Shown here: positions 22,481-35,250 of the stretch, one piece after another
How the letters are laid out: each line of letters opens with the position of its first letter
Numbering within the stretch: the first letter of the stretch is position 1
Origin: Ornithodoros turicata
Lineage: Eukaryota > Arthropoda > Arachnida > Ixodida > Argasidae
Length of the DNA stretch: 64,000 nt
NCBI RefSeq assembly: GCF_037126465.1
Contig: NC_088201.1
Coordinates: 136,180,052-136,244,051, forward strand
Reading direction: 5' to 3'
Notes under the pieces: model-generated
Databases searched by the model: none
Seen by the model: only the letters and a program-made list of their open reading frames with translations
Told to the model about the DNA's origin: nothing
Made by a program: the position numbers and the translations under genes

Positions 22481-25400
22481 ACGCAAAGAAATAATTCGAA
22501 TCAACACAACACAATCAATAGCTAGCGCTATATGAGAAACAAAACCGACGCATCCCCCAACACGCAAACAAGAGTTACACGTAGGAAAATAATAGCGAAA
22601 CAATGTTCTATCACAACAACAAATGGACGTGACTTTTAATCAAAGAAGATGTTCTTAATCAATATGATAACAATCGAAACTTCAAGTTTCATGATAAAAC
22701 GTCACAGTCCTTGCAATAGCGAGGTTTTAATTTCAATTACGAGTGCCGTTAGATGAAAGTAATTAATTGCGCACAACAGAGACCCTGCAAGAGCATGGGA
22801 GACACAGAGGGACGACACGAACACAAGAGGAAATAGAAACTATAACAGAGGACACTACATTTCGTTAATGAAGACAATCTTAATCAATACGATTATAAAC
22901 AAAATTGTGTTATTATAAAAAGTATGATTCGTGATCACCATAATTGCAACACTAATCATTTCCTCATTATCTTGTTTCTTATTAAGTGCAGTAAGGAATT
23001 TCGAGCACAATCTAAGTTTGCATATGTTTTGTTCCAACACGATACAACTTTTAATTGATCATTTTCTTATTAATTGAATAGCACAGACGTAAGGAAATAA
23101 TGTAAGGAAACAAACGTAAGGAAACATGATCAACAGCTAGCACTAATAGAGAGCCAATGCTATGCATCATCCTACACGTAAACAACAGATACATGCAGGA
23201 AAATAATTGCGATATCAAAACCCCCCAAGAAACATTACAAATTTAATAACTCCCAACTGCGACTAGCACAAACTTAACTCTGAAGAGCAGAGGAACACAA
23301 ACAACAGCCAGCGCTGATAGAGAACAGACAACGATATCAGAGCAAGACATGTAGAAGATACAACAACAAAGTATTTAAAATACATTACTAAATACCTAGT
23401 TAGAAATGTATCTAAAATAGAGTAAAGATAGTTAGAAATGAAAGTATTTAGAGTAGAGTAGTAAATACTATGAAATGTATTTAAGATATTTTTAAAGTAC
23501 TAAAAAAATACACAAAAAGTATCTTAATGTGCTTCCTTCGATTGGAGTTAGACGTCTTTCCAACGGACATGACATTTCCCTTCGGCAAGCATAGCTTGCA
23601 GAGCACGGAAAGATTATGGTCCCTCTCTGGGACGCATTCAAAAAATTGCCTCAGGTACGGCCATGGAAGGAGAGGAACGTCTTTACTGCCCATATCACAG
23701 TTCAATCTTACAGCGCTGACGGACTAAACTGCTTTGAGGGAATCTCTCAAGAACATGCTCCACACGAAAAATCCACAGACATAATGGTGAGAAAACCCAC
23801 CAATGACAAATTGCCAAAAATCTGCAGCAACTGTGAGTCATGAGTGAGTCAGGTGCCAGGAGCCAGTGGGTGAAGAGCCCGCGAGGCCCCCGCCTCCCAG
23901 AAGGTAACACGCAAAAAAGTAGGTTAGAAGTTGAAGTAGGAACGCAGTGCAATAGGACAATGAAATACTGAGCTCTTTTGGAGGACACATCGGGCACATC
24001 AGCACAAAAGAGAAGTCATTGCACCGAGAGGCCGGTTTAAGCTCAAACCACATGGCGTGTTTTAAGCCAGATGGTAACAGCGTGGACTTCCCTGGAAAGT
24101 CGAAACGACCTGGAAAGATCAGCTATTGTCAGACGCGGCAAAAGGAAAAAAAAAAAAAACTGAGTACTGAGTACTAAATACTGCAGAAAGTATTTTAATT
24201 ACAGTACAAATACTTTTCGTGAAGTGTACTCAGTAAAATACTAAGATACCAACAAAAGTATTTAGGATACAGTATTTAGAATACGGTACTCAAGATACCT
24301 ACAAGTCTGAAGAGTGAACCGGTTTCTCTAAGCAGCGCATTCTCCGGCACGTAAACAACACGGGAAAATAATCTATCATTTGAACCACCATAAATCATCC
24401 TCGTGATCTAATCTAATCGAACACTATACAATTTTCATTTCAGACAGTACAAACCTGACATTGATGGAGGTATCCGACACACAGAAAATAGACATGCTAC
24501 GAAGAGAGAGAGAGAGAGAAAAAACCAAGCCATCTATATTTCGCTTTTCCCTCCTTTTGCTCAAAGCGGGGAGACATTATCTCTCTTCCTATACAGCCAA
24601 AGCGAAGAAACTGCCATGCTTTGTCACTCCAAGCAAGGGGTGGGTGACTAGCTGTCTTACACATTCCATTTCCCCAAAACCTGGATTTTCTCATGGCCAG
24701 CCAAGTTTGTACAGCGGCGATATATTTTATTGTACAATTATCGTAAATAGACGCTAGCAGTAGTCAATTCTGAGGAACACAACGAGAATTCTATCAAAAC
24801 AATCAATAGCCAGTAAAATCTAAGAACAGACATCAATATCAGAACAAACCGATTTTAGACAAGCATTTTTAAGCAAGCGAGAAATATTATGCTAACATTA
24901 GCGAAACAATACTCAATCAAAACGAGAAACATTACGACTTTAATAAACTAGCGCAAATGTAAGAAAATAATTTGATGATGAGGAACAGAGGAAAACAACC
25001 AACAGCTAGCACTAGTAGAGAACGGTCAACAATATCAGAGCGAACCGGTTTCTCTAAGCGGCACAACAACAGAGGGAAACAATGCGTCACCTGAAGCACC
25101 ATTAAATCATCCTCGTGATCTTAGCTAGGCGAACACTATGAAATGCAATTTTCATTCTAACAGACACTATAAACCTTACTTCGATGGAGACAGACAGAGA
25201 TACATGATGACGATGATATGGGGACGACTTTGATGGAGGTATCCACACTAATACAGAGAAAATACATACGATACAATAACGAACCGTGGCTAGTTATCTC
25301 CAGCTTTTTCCTTGAGCCCAGGCGTGGATCACTATTTTTTCACATTCTTTCCTTGAAAGTTTTTCTTCAAAGCGGAGGACAAGTCGGCTGAGCTTGTACA

Positions 25401-25700
25401 GATGCGATATTTTTTATTGAACATATAGAGAAAGTTCAAATTATTCAATGATAGAAACAATACTCAACCAGAAAACGAGAAACAAATTTAATTACATCAA
25501 TTTTTTGTGATATCTTTGCAACAGAAAGTTCTGCAATCAGAAGCCGCAAACGAGGCTTTCCCAACTCATAGAATATTTGTATTAATATCAATCGAGTGAA
25601 CATCTGAAACAAAGTCAAATCAGTAATTAATTCAGGCAATCATTTTCTAAGCAAGCAGCGTGAGTACACCACAGAGTTAGTACAGAAACTTTTTAGTTAA
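22481..25700. repeat. AT-rich degenerate tandem array
   Basis: Blocks recur with variation: a CTAGC-ACTA-TAGAGAAC segment near 22520, 23128, 23305 and 25005; an ACCGGTTTCTCTAAGC segment near 24318 and 25043; TTCTTAATCAATA near 22650 and 22868; and 'seg CATCCTCGTGATCT' near 24397 and 25098. Spacing is irregular (about 600-900 bp). The hAT fragment at about 23370-24300 interrupts it. No gene is supportable apart from that fragment. Confidence 0.55.
23370..24305 (-). mobile_element. hAT-type transposon fragment with BED finger
   Basis: The minus ORF 23705-23481 reads as a BED zinc finger: WPYLRQFFECV, CKLC, then NRRKHIK. This is the usual N-terminus of hAT transposases. The flanks are rich in TAAATAC/GTATTT repeats like the ends of the hAT element at 37662-38403. 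No catalytic core remains. The exact ends and target duplication were not resolved. Confidence 0.6.
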
Positions 25701-25932
25701 CAAACAGGACCAACTAGTGGATTCGAACAATAAAGTGAGAGAGGAAAGCCAACACCACCTAGACACACAAGGCCTCTCCATGCTTCCCTCTCCTGCGCCC
25801 TGACGTCACGCAAACCCGTCTCGCTGCTTCGTTTACTGCCGCGAGATTCTACATTGCTAGGTGCCCGCGTCCCACTGCGTGCGTGATTATTTTATGGCTG
25901 AATGAGCTTTCATTCACTAAAAAGACGACAAC
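25701..25932. other. no gene
   Basis: A GC-richer stretch with TGACGTCACGC near 25802. It resembles the 45.1-45.2 kb region in composition. No ORF or repeat boundary could be supported. Confidence 0.4.
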
Positions 25933-26345
25933 ACACACACACACACACACAGGGCGCTACTTTCGACACTTTAATAGTGGCGGTGGTGGTGATGAAACCG
26001 GCTTGCCGATGTTGGCCTCACGTATGTGGGCTGCGTCACGTCTGTAACCAGGATGAGATATCGCGGATGAAGGAATGATGACGGCCGAAAGTTAAGATCT
26101 AGGGCAGTCACTGCAGACTTGCCGAGAAGTCCGAACAGTACTCATAGCCTTTGAGCGAGGCCAGATTCCTGGAGAAAGCAGACGAGGCTGCGAATTTTGG
26201 AGTGTCTTTCCGTGAAAGAGCCTCTGGGATGTAGGACATCATCCACCGCACAGTTCCTGCAATAGCCAAGGTATTTCTCCCGCACCGCAGCATATGCACA
26301 GCAATGCAGTAGGATGTGCTAAATAGTTTCAGTTTGCTGGCAATG
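25933..26345 (-). pseudogene. LINE 3' end with (GT)n tail
   Basis: Minus-strand translation across about 26300-26120 contains GYCRNCAVDDVLHPRGSF and RSLVCFLQESGL, the C-terminal cysteine/helix segment found in I-type LINEs, in more than one frame. The strand then ends in a GT dinucleotide run (25933-25950 on the plus strand as AC). This is a 5'-truncated, broken copy. Confidence 0.55.
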
Positions 26346-26358
26346 TACACCGGAGTTG

Positions 26359-27190
26359 TTTGAACCGTCACGCCCGGCAGCACGATCACCACGGCGATTC
26401 CATGCTGTCATTCACGCTTACCATCGTATGCTGGCTCGGATTACTCCCCCTGTGAACCCGAACTCCACCAGCACCGCTCATATGTCGCCGGCAGTTTTGT
26501 GGGACGAGGTGTGCAGCAGCGCAATCGGGGCCCACTACCGTCGACAAGTGGACACCATCGCGTGGAGCAGGTCTGTGTGCTCGTGGCTCCCTCCTTCCGT
26601 GTTCGACACACTATGGAGTTTTGCGTGGAGCATACAGCCGACGCGTGATCGCCTCCACGTGTGGAACATCACTCCGACGAATATCTGCCCATATTGCGCC
26701 GGGTGTGTGTGGGGAGACCAACCGTCATGTACTCTTCGACTGCCACATAGCCCGCATATTCTGGCAGCTAGTCAGGCAGCATACAAACATTATGTGCCCA
26801 ATACCCCTTGACCGCAGACGTGCCAGCCAACGGTACAGTGTGCTTGTGACGGCTTGTGGGGCCCAGGTCTTGTGGGGTGCCAGATGTATGACTGTGGCGC
26901 AGCGTAGGCGCGACGTCTCGATCTTCCTGCTCGTGCGATCTTTGCGGGTACGTGTCGTCAGCGTCCTCCAGAGGGAACTGTTTGCGCTAGGGGAGGGTGG
27001 TTTTGTGCGCCGTTGGAGCCATCACCCTTCTGTCCGCGCTGTCGGCGGTCTCGTCACCATCGCTGGTGTCCCGTCATAAGCGTATTCATATTTTGTACAT
27101 ATTTTTCCCCATCCATATTTTCCCCCATTCATGATCATTTATCATTCATTGCCTCTCATTTGTTAATAGCCGCATTTTGCATCGTCCTGT
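26359..27190 (+). pseudogene. non-LTR retrotransposon C-terminus with zinc-binding domain
   Basis: Two overlapping frames (26356-26811 and 26621-27079) carry one protein split by a frameshift near 26700. The first gives the region before the finger (HVWNITPTNICPYCAG). The second gives ETNRHVLFDC and ARIFWQLVR. CxxC followed by ETxxHxxxxC and FW is the zinc-binding tail after the RT of many LINEs. No RT remains upstream, so the copy is 5'-truncated. An AT-rich 3' segment follows. Confidence 0.7.
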
Positions 27191-30100
27191 ATCGTTGATA
27201 TTGTGTGTGTGTGTGTGTTGTGCTTGTTGGATACCCCATGCGAAATTCGTTCAGTAAATCTCTCCCACACATGTATGCAGTTTGCGTTGTCTAGAGAGTC
27301 AATCTTGAATAATTGTGATTTAGTTAAAGCGCTTCTTGTTCGCAACCTGAAAAGCAGGGTTTGTGTACAGCGGGAAAGTCCTTTCAGCAGGAGATCAAGT
27401 CGATGATTTTCCAGGATGTCCCGGATCCCAGGGTGCTGCATAAGAACTATCTCATTGATGACAAATTTTCTGTCGCTGTCTCCCGGAATTGGCAAACTAG
27501 GGCTAGTGCTGTGGTGTGCAGCAGATGCAAGTTGGTCCGCTTTTTCGTTGCCACTTATGCCGACGTGGGAGGGGATCCACTGCAGGGAGATGTCTCCACC
27601 GATTGTCCTGTGTTGTGCACATGACGTTCTGATACACCTTGCTAGAATGCTATTGTGGGGTTCATCACCATTTGGAGAGCGCTACGCTAGTCCGTGAGGA
27701 TGACAGCCTTGGTGATTCCCTTGACCTGTACCGCAGCTGCTGCATGTAATATTGCGAGAAGCTCAGCCGTCGTAGAGCATATTGGGTATCGAACTGATTT
27801 TCCTTGCCATGCCACATTTAATGATGGTATATAAAAGGAGGAAGTAGCACTCCTACGCTCTGCGTCAACGGAGCCGTCTGTGAACACCAGAGTGTGAGCG
27901 TAACGAATGTCACTATAATTAGAACCTCAGCAGCTGCCTTGGCTTCCAGTGAGCTGGATTCGCCCTTCTTTCTTAGCCCTGGGATGTGCAACGAAATGTT
28001 GGGCATTACCTCACGCCATGGAGTAGCAGGCTGTGGGATAGATTCGTCGTACGGTAGGGGGCAATTGGCGTGCGACCTCGCCAGGCGGTCTAGGGACGTG
28101 GTGAGGTTGCTTTGAAGACAGGTGAGGAGTTGTTTCTTGCCCAGAAGTGTTGCGTTGTCTATGAACTGGAGCCCTCTGAGGTTTGAATGGATGCTGACGG
28201 GCTTTTCCTTTGACTCCAGATAGGTATAGGTAATGCTGGAGAAGGGGTAGACCAAGCGCTGTTCGTATACCTGCCCGATGGAGACGCTCGAGGTTCAGCC
28301 ATTGTGTTGGCGACAGGTCAACGTACGGCGTCGCATACAGAATCCGAGATAGAATAAGAGCTCTGTGCAAAGTGAGCATGGATCGTGCATTACAGCCCCA
28401 TGCTTTGCCACTGATTCGTCTGAGCAAATTTAGGGATTTTTTCCCTTTAGCAATGGTTTCGTTCACCTGCTTCGTCCAGCGTAAAGCGCTGTCAATAGTG
28501 ACACCAAGGTATTTGCATCCTTTACATCTTGGAACAGGGATGTTATTGATGCTTAGACGTGGGAAGTCCCTACCAACGTGTTTCCTTGAGGGGATGCAGC
28601 AAGACATTGGGACTTTTCTGGTGATATCTCCAGCCCTCTCTCCGATAAGGCCTCGTTGATGACGTTTAGTGCTACGTCGGCTGAGTCGAGAATCTTCTCC
28701 TTGTTCGTTCCTGCTATGCGGAGACAGATATCATCGGGGTGTATGGTCAGTTCTGGCGCATACGGTGTCGGGCGTATTCGTTTGTGGATCCCAGTGATGA
28801 TTAAGTTGAACAGCGTGGGGGACAGTACACTGCCCTGCGGAACCCCTCGCTGAAAAGATTTTGTGGAACTAATGTGGCCGCTAACAGACACGTGGAACTT
28901 TCTGTCTGACAAAAAATCTACAATGAATCTCAGGAGACGCCCAGTGATCCTGGCTTCAGTTAGCGCCGATAAACAGGCTGAGCGCTTTACAGAATCGTAT
29001 GCTTTCTTCTCATCTAAGAACAGGGCAAGGGCGAATGCATTTGACTCCCTCGCCTGCTTTAGTCCTGTGGCCACTTCAGCAATTGCGTTCGATGTACCTC
29101 TGCCTTTCCTGAAGGCAGCGATATGTTCAGGGAAATGGTGACCTTGCTCCAAAGCCCATGACAGCCTCTTTTGAACAATTCTTTCCAGTAGCTTGCCAAC
29201 ACACGAAGTGAGAGCAATGGGACGATACAAGGACAACTGATGATGATGATGATTGAAAAAAAAAAGAGAACAAGGACAACTCAGGCGGTCTGCCCTTATC
29301 TAATATAGGGATGACTCGGGCGTGTTTCCAATCAGGGGGTATGCTTCCCGAACACCAGACCTTGTTGAAAAGCAAGAGAGAGACAAGTTGTTCGTCGCCT
29401 AGGTCCTTCAGGGCCTGATTCGATATTCCGTCTGGTCCAACGGCGCTGCGTCGTTTTAAACCCTTGACAGCCTCATGTAGCTCAGTCATGGTAATGTCAT
29501 CATCCGTTGGGGAACCATCGGAAGCTGAATCCCTTAGCGACGGACGAGGATCATTGGTGCTGGCCACTTGGGCTAGTTCTGTGGCAAACTCTTCTGCAGG
29601 GTCTTTAATTCTCTTTTGGATGAAACGGACAGCGTGACCAAAGGGTTTGACGGTTGAGGGAGGCATTCAATGGCTCTCAGAGTACTCCATACTTTTGTGA
29701 CAGGGGTGTGAGCATTAAGGGACTCACTAAACTGCTTCCACTGTGTGCGCCTCAGTTTTAATACGTGTCTTCTGTGTGTAGCCGGGATCCGCTTGTACGA
29801 GATCCAGTCGACCTCGAGCCCAGTTCTTATTGTTCTTCTCTGTGCCCGACGTCGCACGGCTCGGAGATTGAGATACTTAAGGTCAGGAATAGGCATTGAG
29901 GCGGGGTAAAATACTGTCTTCGTACTATTTGCCAAGGACGTCTTTATACAGTCAAGCAGATCATCTGCCGTGGAGTTGGCCAATCTCTGTCTGTATTTCT
30001 CCCAGTTCGTAACTTTTCTTCGTTTCCCTGGGCACATTATTCCGACGTGGGGGCGACAGCACAATAGGGAAGTGGTCCGAACTCCATGTGTCGGGCTCAG

Positions 30101-30600
30101 TTTCCCACTTTAAGGTGATTACCAGGGTAATCAGTGCGAGAGCAATGGCATTCATATGTACGGATTATGTACGTCGGATTATCATTGTTGATGACAACTA
30201 GGTCACTGGTAGAGAGGTAGTTAGCTATGGCGTTACCCCTTCTGCAATTCCTGTGGCTGCCCCGCAGAGTGTGGCTGGCATTGAAGTCTCCGCAGATGAT
30301 CAAAGGTCCAGAACAAGAAGCACGAAGTTTCTTAAGGGATTCAGCACTCGGTTGAGCAAAACCCCAGTGGTACACCGAGATGACCGACACAGTTTTCGAG
30401 CCGGCCTTCAACACTTTAATGCATACACACTGAAACCGCTGTTGTAGCGAATGAGCTTCTTAGCAATGTAGCACGTTTGACCGACAAGTATGAACGGATG
30501 AATTTAAATCCTTCTGAGCCCTCAAGGACTAAAGTAATCACAAAAGCTGTCAACTGTGTCCATGATATTTTCTTTGCCGTTCAACTATCGCTCGACCTTG
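27190..30600 (-). pseudogene. I-type LINE with endonuclease, RT and RNase H, multiply broken
   Basis: Reading down the minus strand: APE-type endonuclease (30414-30097; SVISVYHWG, IICGDFNASH); linker with RAVRRRAQRR (30064-29573); RT start (29666-29127; GPDGI, WKHARVIPI); RT palm (29236-28553; RPIALTSCVGK, PQGSVLSPTLFN); thumb (28607-28011); RNase H (27887-27687; FTDGS, TTAELLAI) and its end (WIPSHVG-type region near 27560, then 27495-27163). The catalytic YADD is HPDD here, so the RT is dead. Frameshifts separate all parts, and about 35 bp of simple AAAAAG/GATGAT sequence is inserted near 29243-29278. It ends at a GT repeat (27202-27219). Confidence 0.85.
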
Positions 30601-31195
30601 CCTATCGAAGAAGGAGATGCACACATATATCAATACGTATTTAGTCCATGAAGTACAGCACTGCGTACAAGGCATTCGTTGTGAAAATTCAACATCTCTA
30701 CATCAGTTTGCGATCTTCATTTTAAGACAGAACATATCACAAAATCATCGCGCTGTGTTGACCGCAAGACAGGGAAGGAAGTCCTAGTTACTGAAGGTCA
30801 CACGGCTGACTCTAGATGGTGTGCCCTGTATCTGTTCACCGCTTGCACCAGTTATTTGTCTTCTGAAAACACGTTACAAGAAGCACCTGAGAACAAAATA
30901 AAAAAGAGAAATTAAAAAAAATAAAGCGAGCACCGAAGCAAATGTAAGAAAGTCAATGCCGGCAATGATGCCACATGTTCGCAAATGTATAAGATAAAAT
31001 GCAAACCAAGCTCATTTTTTAAACATTTTTTACCCATTCCACCCCTCTAAAATGTATCTGTAACAATTACACTGTCCGACACACACACACAATACTGTCC
31101 GACGCTACAATGGACCGCTGTGGTGGCTCTGTGATATGGCAATCGATCGAGCCTGACGCTCTCTACGTATCCTCAACCTCAACTGTCCAGACCCA
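30601..31195. other. no gene
   Basis: AT-rich, with a short AC repeat at 31080-31090. No ORF above background and no repeat structure that I could confirm. Confidence 0.4.
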
Positions 31196-32040
31196 CTGAC
31201 ACCGCTCTCATCCGTCCTCAACATCCTCTTCTCGTTCCTGAATTGCTTCCTGGGCTCGGCAAACGAACTGTTGCATACCGACCTACTGACTCCCTCCTAC
31301 AAAGCACGACCAACCGGCACACACGCGCCTCACAGCTTCATCAACCATCACTTCTGCCCGATGTTCACCGCACCCCGGCGCTCCTTCACTGCCGGCCGCG
31401 ACACTCGAGCCTCGCGCTCACCTGCCGGTCGCGGCAGTCGCGGCAGCCGACGCCACGGCACGCTTCAGCCGGCGTCTCGGCATCTCTCAACGACTCGCAC
31501 AGCCTCACCCTCTCCTCCCCTGGGACTCCCCTGGGAGTTTTGGCTCCCGTGCCGGTAGCGGCACCCCAGCACCACCACTTCGCCAGCGCCTCACTCTCTT
31601 CACCGCTCTTCTCGCAGTAACGCATCGTGATGCCTCATCAGCTGTGATGCTTCGCCACCATGTGCCGTGCCGTCATCCTGTTCAACCGTGCATGTTAACC
31701 ACGGTCGCCCTCGCTGCCCTCCTCTAGTGAAGTCGTGGACATCATCTGCTTTATCGCCGCTCCGCGTCTGAGGGGGGGAGTGATGTAGCGGGCCGTGGAC
31801 AATGACGAAGATGGCCACGCGCCTGGAGCACCTGCCTCAGTTCCACCAGCGCGGCTATGGAGATAGGCCACCGTCATCGCCTCTCCGTGGCATACCATCA
31901 TCGCCGGTCTGGACTCATGTAGAGGGACAACACCTCCTCTACAGGAGACAGCGTTTATGCCAATTAACAGCAAAGCAGAATAAACATTTTAAGATGTCAT
32001 CGTCTAATACAGAAGAACACAATGCAAAGAACCCCTGAAG
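31196..32040 (+). mobile_element. possible LTR-retrotransposon 3' end (polypurine tract plus LTR start)
   Basis: A GC-rich segment of decayed coding character (31200-31760) is followed by a purine tract (GAGGGGGGGAG, 31769-31779). Next comes TGATGTAGCGGGCC (from 31780), a form often seen at the start of Ty3/Mag-type LTRs. An AATAAA lies near 31979-31984. No partner LTR is visible in the window, so this is a tentative call for a truncated copy or solo end. Confidence 0.35.
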
Positions 32041-32544
32041 ACATGAAAGACAGTAGCAGAATATAAACCTAGTGCACCCTGGCCAAATGAATTTTAATGC
32101 ATTGCGCCTATGGGGATTCCGTCGAGTTTCGCGCAGGGCCCATGTTTGGACTACGATTTTTCGACAAGGACAGTCAAATTCTGGAAATGTCATCGCCTAT
32201 TTTTAGTCAGTTGGGGCTCCAGGCTACATAGCAACCACAGCACGACGTGTGAGTGTGAATCCTGATGCACCCAGGGCCTTCAAAGTTCCGAATCAGACAA
32301 GGTTTCCCTCCTAGGCGCTCGACGGATCAAGTCCCAGTATTGTCGTAATAAGCATGGGCTGAGACTGTACGGCCGGTCTGAACGAGTTCGAAAGGTGGCC
32401 GGTCATTTTTTCCGAAACTCCAAAGGGCTGACAGAATGGACAACTTTGCGTTGAGTGAGTAACATACAAATGATACCGTTCTGAATTTTATATCGCTATT
32501 ATATTAAGCTATACAACCTGTTCAAATTGTCCATTTCGAGATTC
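32041..32544. other. no gene
   Basis: No recognisable domain or repeat boundary. Short frames only. Confidence 0.4.
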
Positions 32545-33255
32545 CGACGATCCGGAAACCCAGACGACTATAGGGAATCGACTGGCGTATAATACGTTGT
32601 CACCTGCAAAGATTGTCTCGGCAACAGTGGCGGTCTTTCTGTTCTACACTTTCCCCATTCACACCCATGACGCCTGCATGGCAGGTAGTCCGGTCGCTTG
32701 GGGCAGCAAACTCGCAATCTTACCCTTTCAGGGCTCTGGCTATTCATCACGATACTGATGAGAAGTCTACCGCAAATGAATTTTGCAAACTGTTTACTAG
32801 GCCATCTCGATTATCCACAACAACTGCATATCATGTGTCAGTGGGAAATGCCAAACGGAGTACTGTGTTGACCGATAACGCGCGGTGCGCGGCCTTGGAT
32901 GCTGATTTCAGCCGAAGAACTTGAACAGAACTTGACGCCGCTTCAAGTTCAAGAAGATGCACATCGTCTCCAGGTCCCGACGGCGTTACCTACAAGCATA
33001 TAGGTAGCTTACACATCAACGCTCAAAAGACTTTATGAAGTATAATTAATAAGAGCTGGAATGAGGGCAAACTTCCTGCGATATGAAAAATCTCCAGAGT
33101 GGCGGCCTTGCTGAAACCGGGGAGATCTCCCAGGGATATGGCATCCTTCAGGCCAATTAGCTTGTCGAGCTGCGTGTGCAACGTGATGGAAAAGATTGTG
33201 CTAATGTACCTGGAGTTGTACGCCTCAAAGCACTTTTTTACAGCTAACTTTTTCA
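32545..33255 (+). pseudogene. LINE reverse-transcriptase N-terminal fragment
   Basis: Plus-strand frames show RQQWRSFCSTLSPF (32613-32924), then in other frames SPGPDGVTYKHIG (near 32967-33005) and LLKPGRSP...FRPISLSSC (near 33108-33180). The order and wording match the linker and RT-entry region of the LINE at 11.9-14.0 kb, of which this is a diverged relative on the other strand. Several stops and frameshifts. It ends before the RT catalytic motif. Confidence 0.75.
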
Positions 33256-34364
33256 AATAATGCTACTGACAGACCGTTCTGGAAGTGTTCCGGACGAAGT
33301 ATTAAAAGCTATACAAGCCTAACGAGTAGTGCTAAAATAGATCAAAGTGATAGATCAAACAAAACCAGAAGGGTATATGGCAAGCCGCAAGCTTGGGGAA
33401 GCTGCAAAGCTTGGAATCTCAAGTAGTTCAATTGACCATTCTGGGAACAAAAATGTACCTGTGAGGCTCCCACTGGGACCTCTGGAGCCATTTGAGGCCA
33501 GAGCCGTACCACTGATTACACCAAGGTGGAACCAGCCACCTCACTTTGTAATCTAGGTGAGACCACCCAGATTCAACAGGAACCATTCCGGGACCACCCA
33601 CGTTCAACAGGAACCAGTGCAGACTCAACTGGAACCATTCTCGGACCAGTCCAGATTTTTGCTTGGGCGTGATCCTGTATACTGACAAGCCTACCCAATG
33701 TTTTGTCATGTTTGGCACACATATATTTCAATTTGAAGAGCTATATCAATCACAGCATTTTGAACTTTTCCCAAGGGCCAAGTCTGCAAACCTTTGCGAA
33801 GCTCGGCGAATCTGGCTTGAAATACGAAAGTTCATCGAACCTCGCGAACCAGCGGGGTTCGACTGCGAACCTAAAGTTTGCGAAAAGCTCGCGACATCAC
33901 CCTTGAAGATACGGCAACGGACTCAGCTCGAGATGCAGTACGCAAGTCTGGCAGCGAGACTTCTCTGAAAGCCGATATGCCCTTTTTGCATGCGTTTTGG
34001 TGGAGCGCTATTATAAGCTATCCCCAGTTTGTCAACCAAATCCTCAGCGTGTCCTGAGGACGACGCAGTAGGTCACATTGCTAGTAGTGTGTTATTTCAC
34101 CTCTGTTTAAGTCATTAGCTTCAAAAGGACGTTTGCACTACCCAGAATTGCGGGACACCCCCTCTTAAAGTTGGCTTGACCTGCGCACTCCCTGACCTTC
34201 AGTGAACCAACTCATTCCACCTTCTTTTTTTTTTAGGATATCCGTTGACCTCGAGCTTTAGAAAGGAGTGTCCACACTTAGGTTCGGAATCTTCGTTCGT
34301 TCTTATTGTTCGGTGTTTCTATGAAATGTCCCTAGACAGTGTACAACTCGAATGTGTACAGCTC
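33256..34364. other. no gene; short direct repeats
   Basis: Around 33565-33650 a unit of about 30 bp (CAACAGGAACCATTC variants) repeats three or four times. Around 33780-33900 there are short inverted pieces with GCGAA/TTCGC. Nothing coding could be supported. Confidence 0.45.
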
Positions 34365-34594
34365 GCCGTTGCCAGCATCACAGAGGTGGGCAACGTCACG
34401 ACTGACGCCCTGGGGGAATGTGCTTCCTGGGCCGACTTCTAAGGGAACCGTGCCGACACATGTCTGAAAGCGTCTGAGGAAAACCCAGGAAAAACCCAGA
34501 CACCACATCCGACACCGGGATTCAAACCTAGGCACCCACCAGTCTCGACGTGACATGGCCAGCACGCTAACCACTGAGCCACGGGAGCTGGTCT
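34365..34594 (-). mobile_element. tRNA-derived SINE, complete head
   Basis: The minus strand starts with a tRNA-like promoter: A box TGGCTCAGTGG (34581-34571) and B box GGTTTGAATCC (34528-34518). The body continues with CTGGGTTTTTCCTGGG, then GAAGTCGGCCCAGGAAGC and GTGACGTTGCCCACCTC. Internal pol III boxes in this order and spacing (about 42 bp) mark a tRNA-derived SINE. A second copy follows at 34645-34816. Confidence 0.8.
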
Positions 34595-34644
34595 AATTGA
34601 ACTGTGCCGACATGTGTAAAAATAAATGTGGTGAAAGGGCTAGC

Positions 34645-34816
34645 CGTTGTCCGCCGCACAGAGGTGGGCAACGTCACGACTTACGCCCTGGAGGAATGTG
34701 CGTCCTGGGCCGACTTCTAATGGAACTGTGCTGACATACTTATGTCTGAAAGCTCTGAGGGAAACCCAGGAAAAACCCCAGACAGCACAGCCGGCACCCG
34801 GGTTCGAACCCGGATA
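34645..34816 (-). mobile_element. tRNA-derived SINE, head-truncated copy
   Basis: The body matches the neighbour at 34365-34594 and begins at the B box (GGTTCGAACCC, about 34811-34800). The A-box part is missing or replaced by AT-rich sequence. A related body fragment lies at 43725-43835 on the same strand, and another in the opposite direction at about 51085-51178. Confidence 0.75.
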
Positions 34817-35250
34817 CCTCATACATACATAAAAATGTATTAGCTTAGCTTTGGCCAATCTCCGTTGGTGGATAACGGCCATTGTCTGAGGTGGAAGAGG
34901 ACGAAGAAGAGGAGTGCAGATCGGTTTCGAAGGGTCCTGCTTGATGAAAGATGCGTTTTATACGGAAAGATCATAAGCCGTCGACGGAGGCAGAAGAAAA
35001 GCGAGTAAGCGTTGTTCATATGTTGTTCAACAGTTTCTGACTAATGTTCAACACCACAGCATAGCTACACTGTGCAAGACGTTAGAGAACACATGCTATT
35101 CGACTATCACCCCAGTATACCACATATGTCCTTTAGACGTCTAGAGGATGTTTCAGTTGGGACATTTAGTATGTTCATTAGATGTCCAGAATAGGCTGAA
35201 CAGACGTACTGTAGATGATCGAATGCTTGTCCATCAGAACCCATTGCTGG
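34817..35250. other. no gene
   Basis: A GAGGAC/GAAGAG-rich stretch near 34890-34910 and palindromic TAGACGTCTAGA near 35136-35147. No ORF was recognised. Confidence 0.4.

Noticed and set aside
31243..31620. 125-codon open frame rich in His, Pro, Ser
   Set aside because: GC-rich composition opens several frames at once here; no domain and no splice or start context. More likely decayed retroelement sequence.
34798..34813. tRNA gene suggested by GGTTCGAACC
   Set aside because: Only the B box and flanks are tRNA-like; no cloverleaf could be formed. It is part of a SINE.
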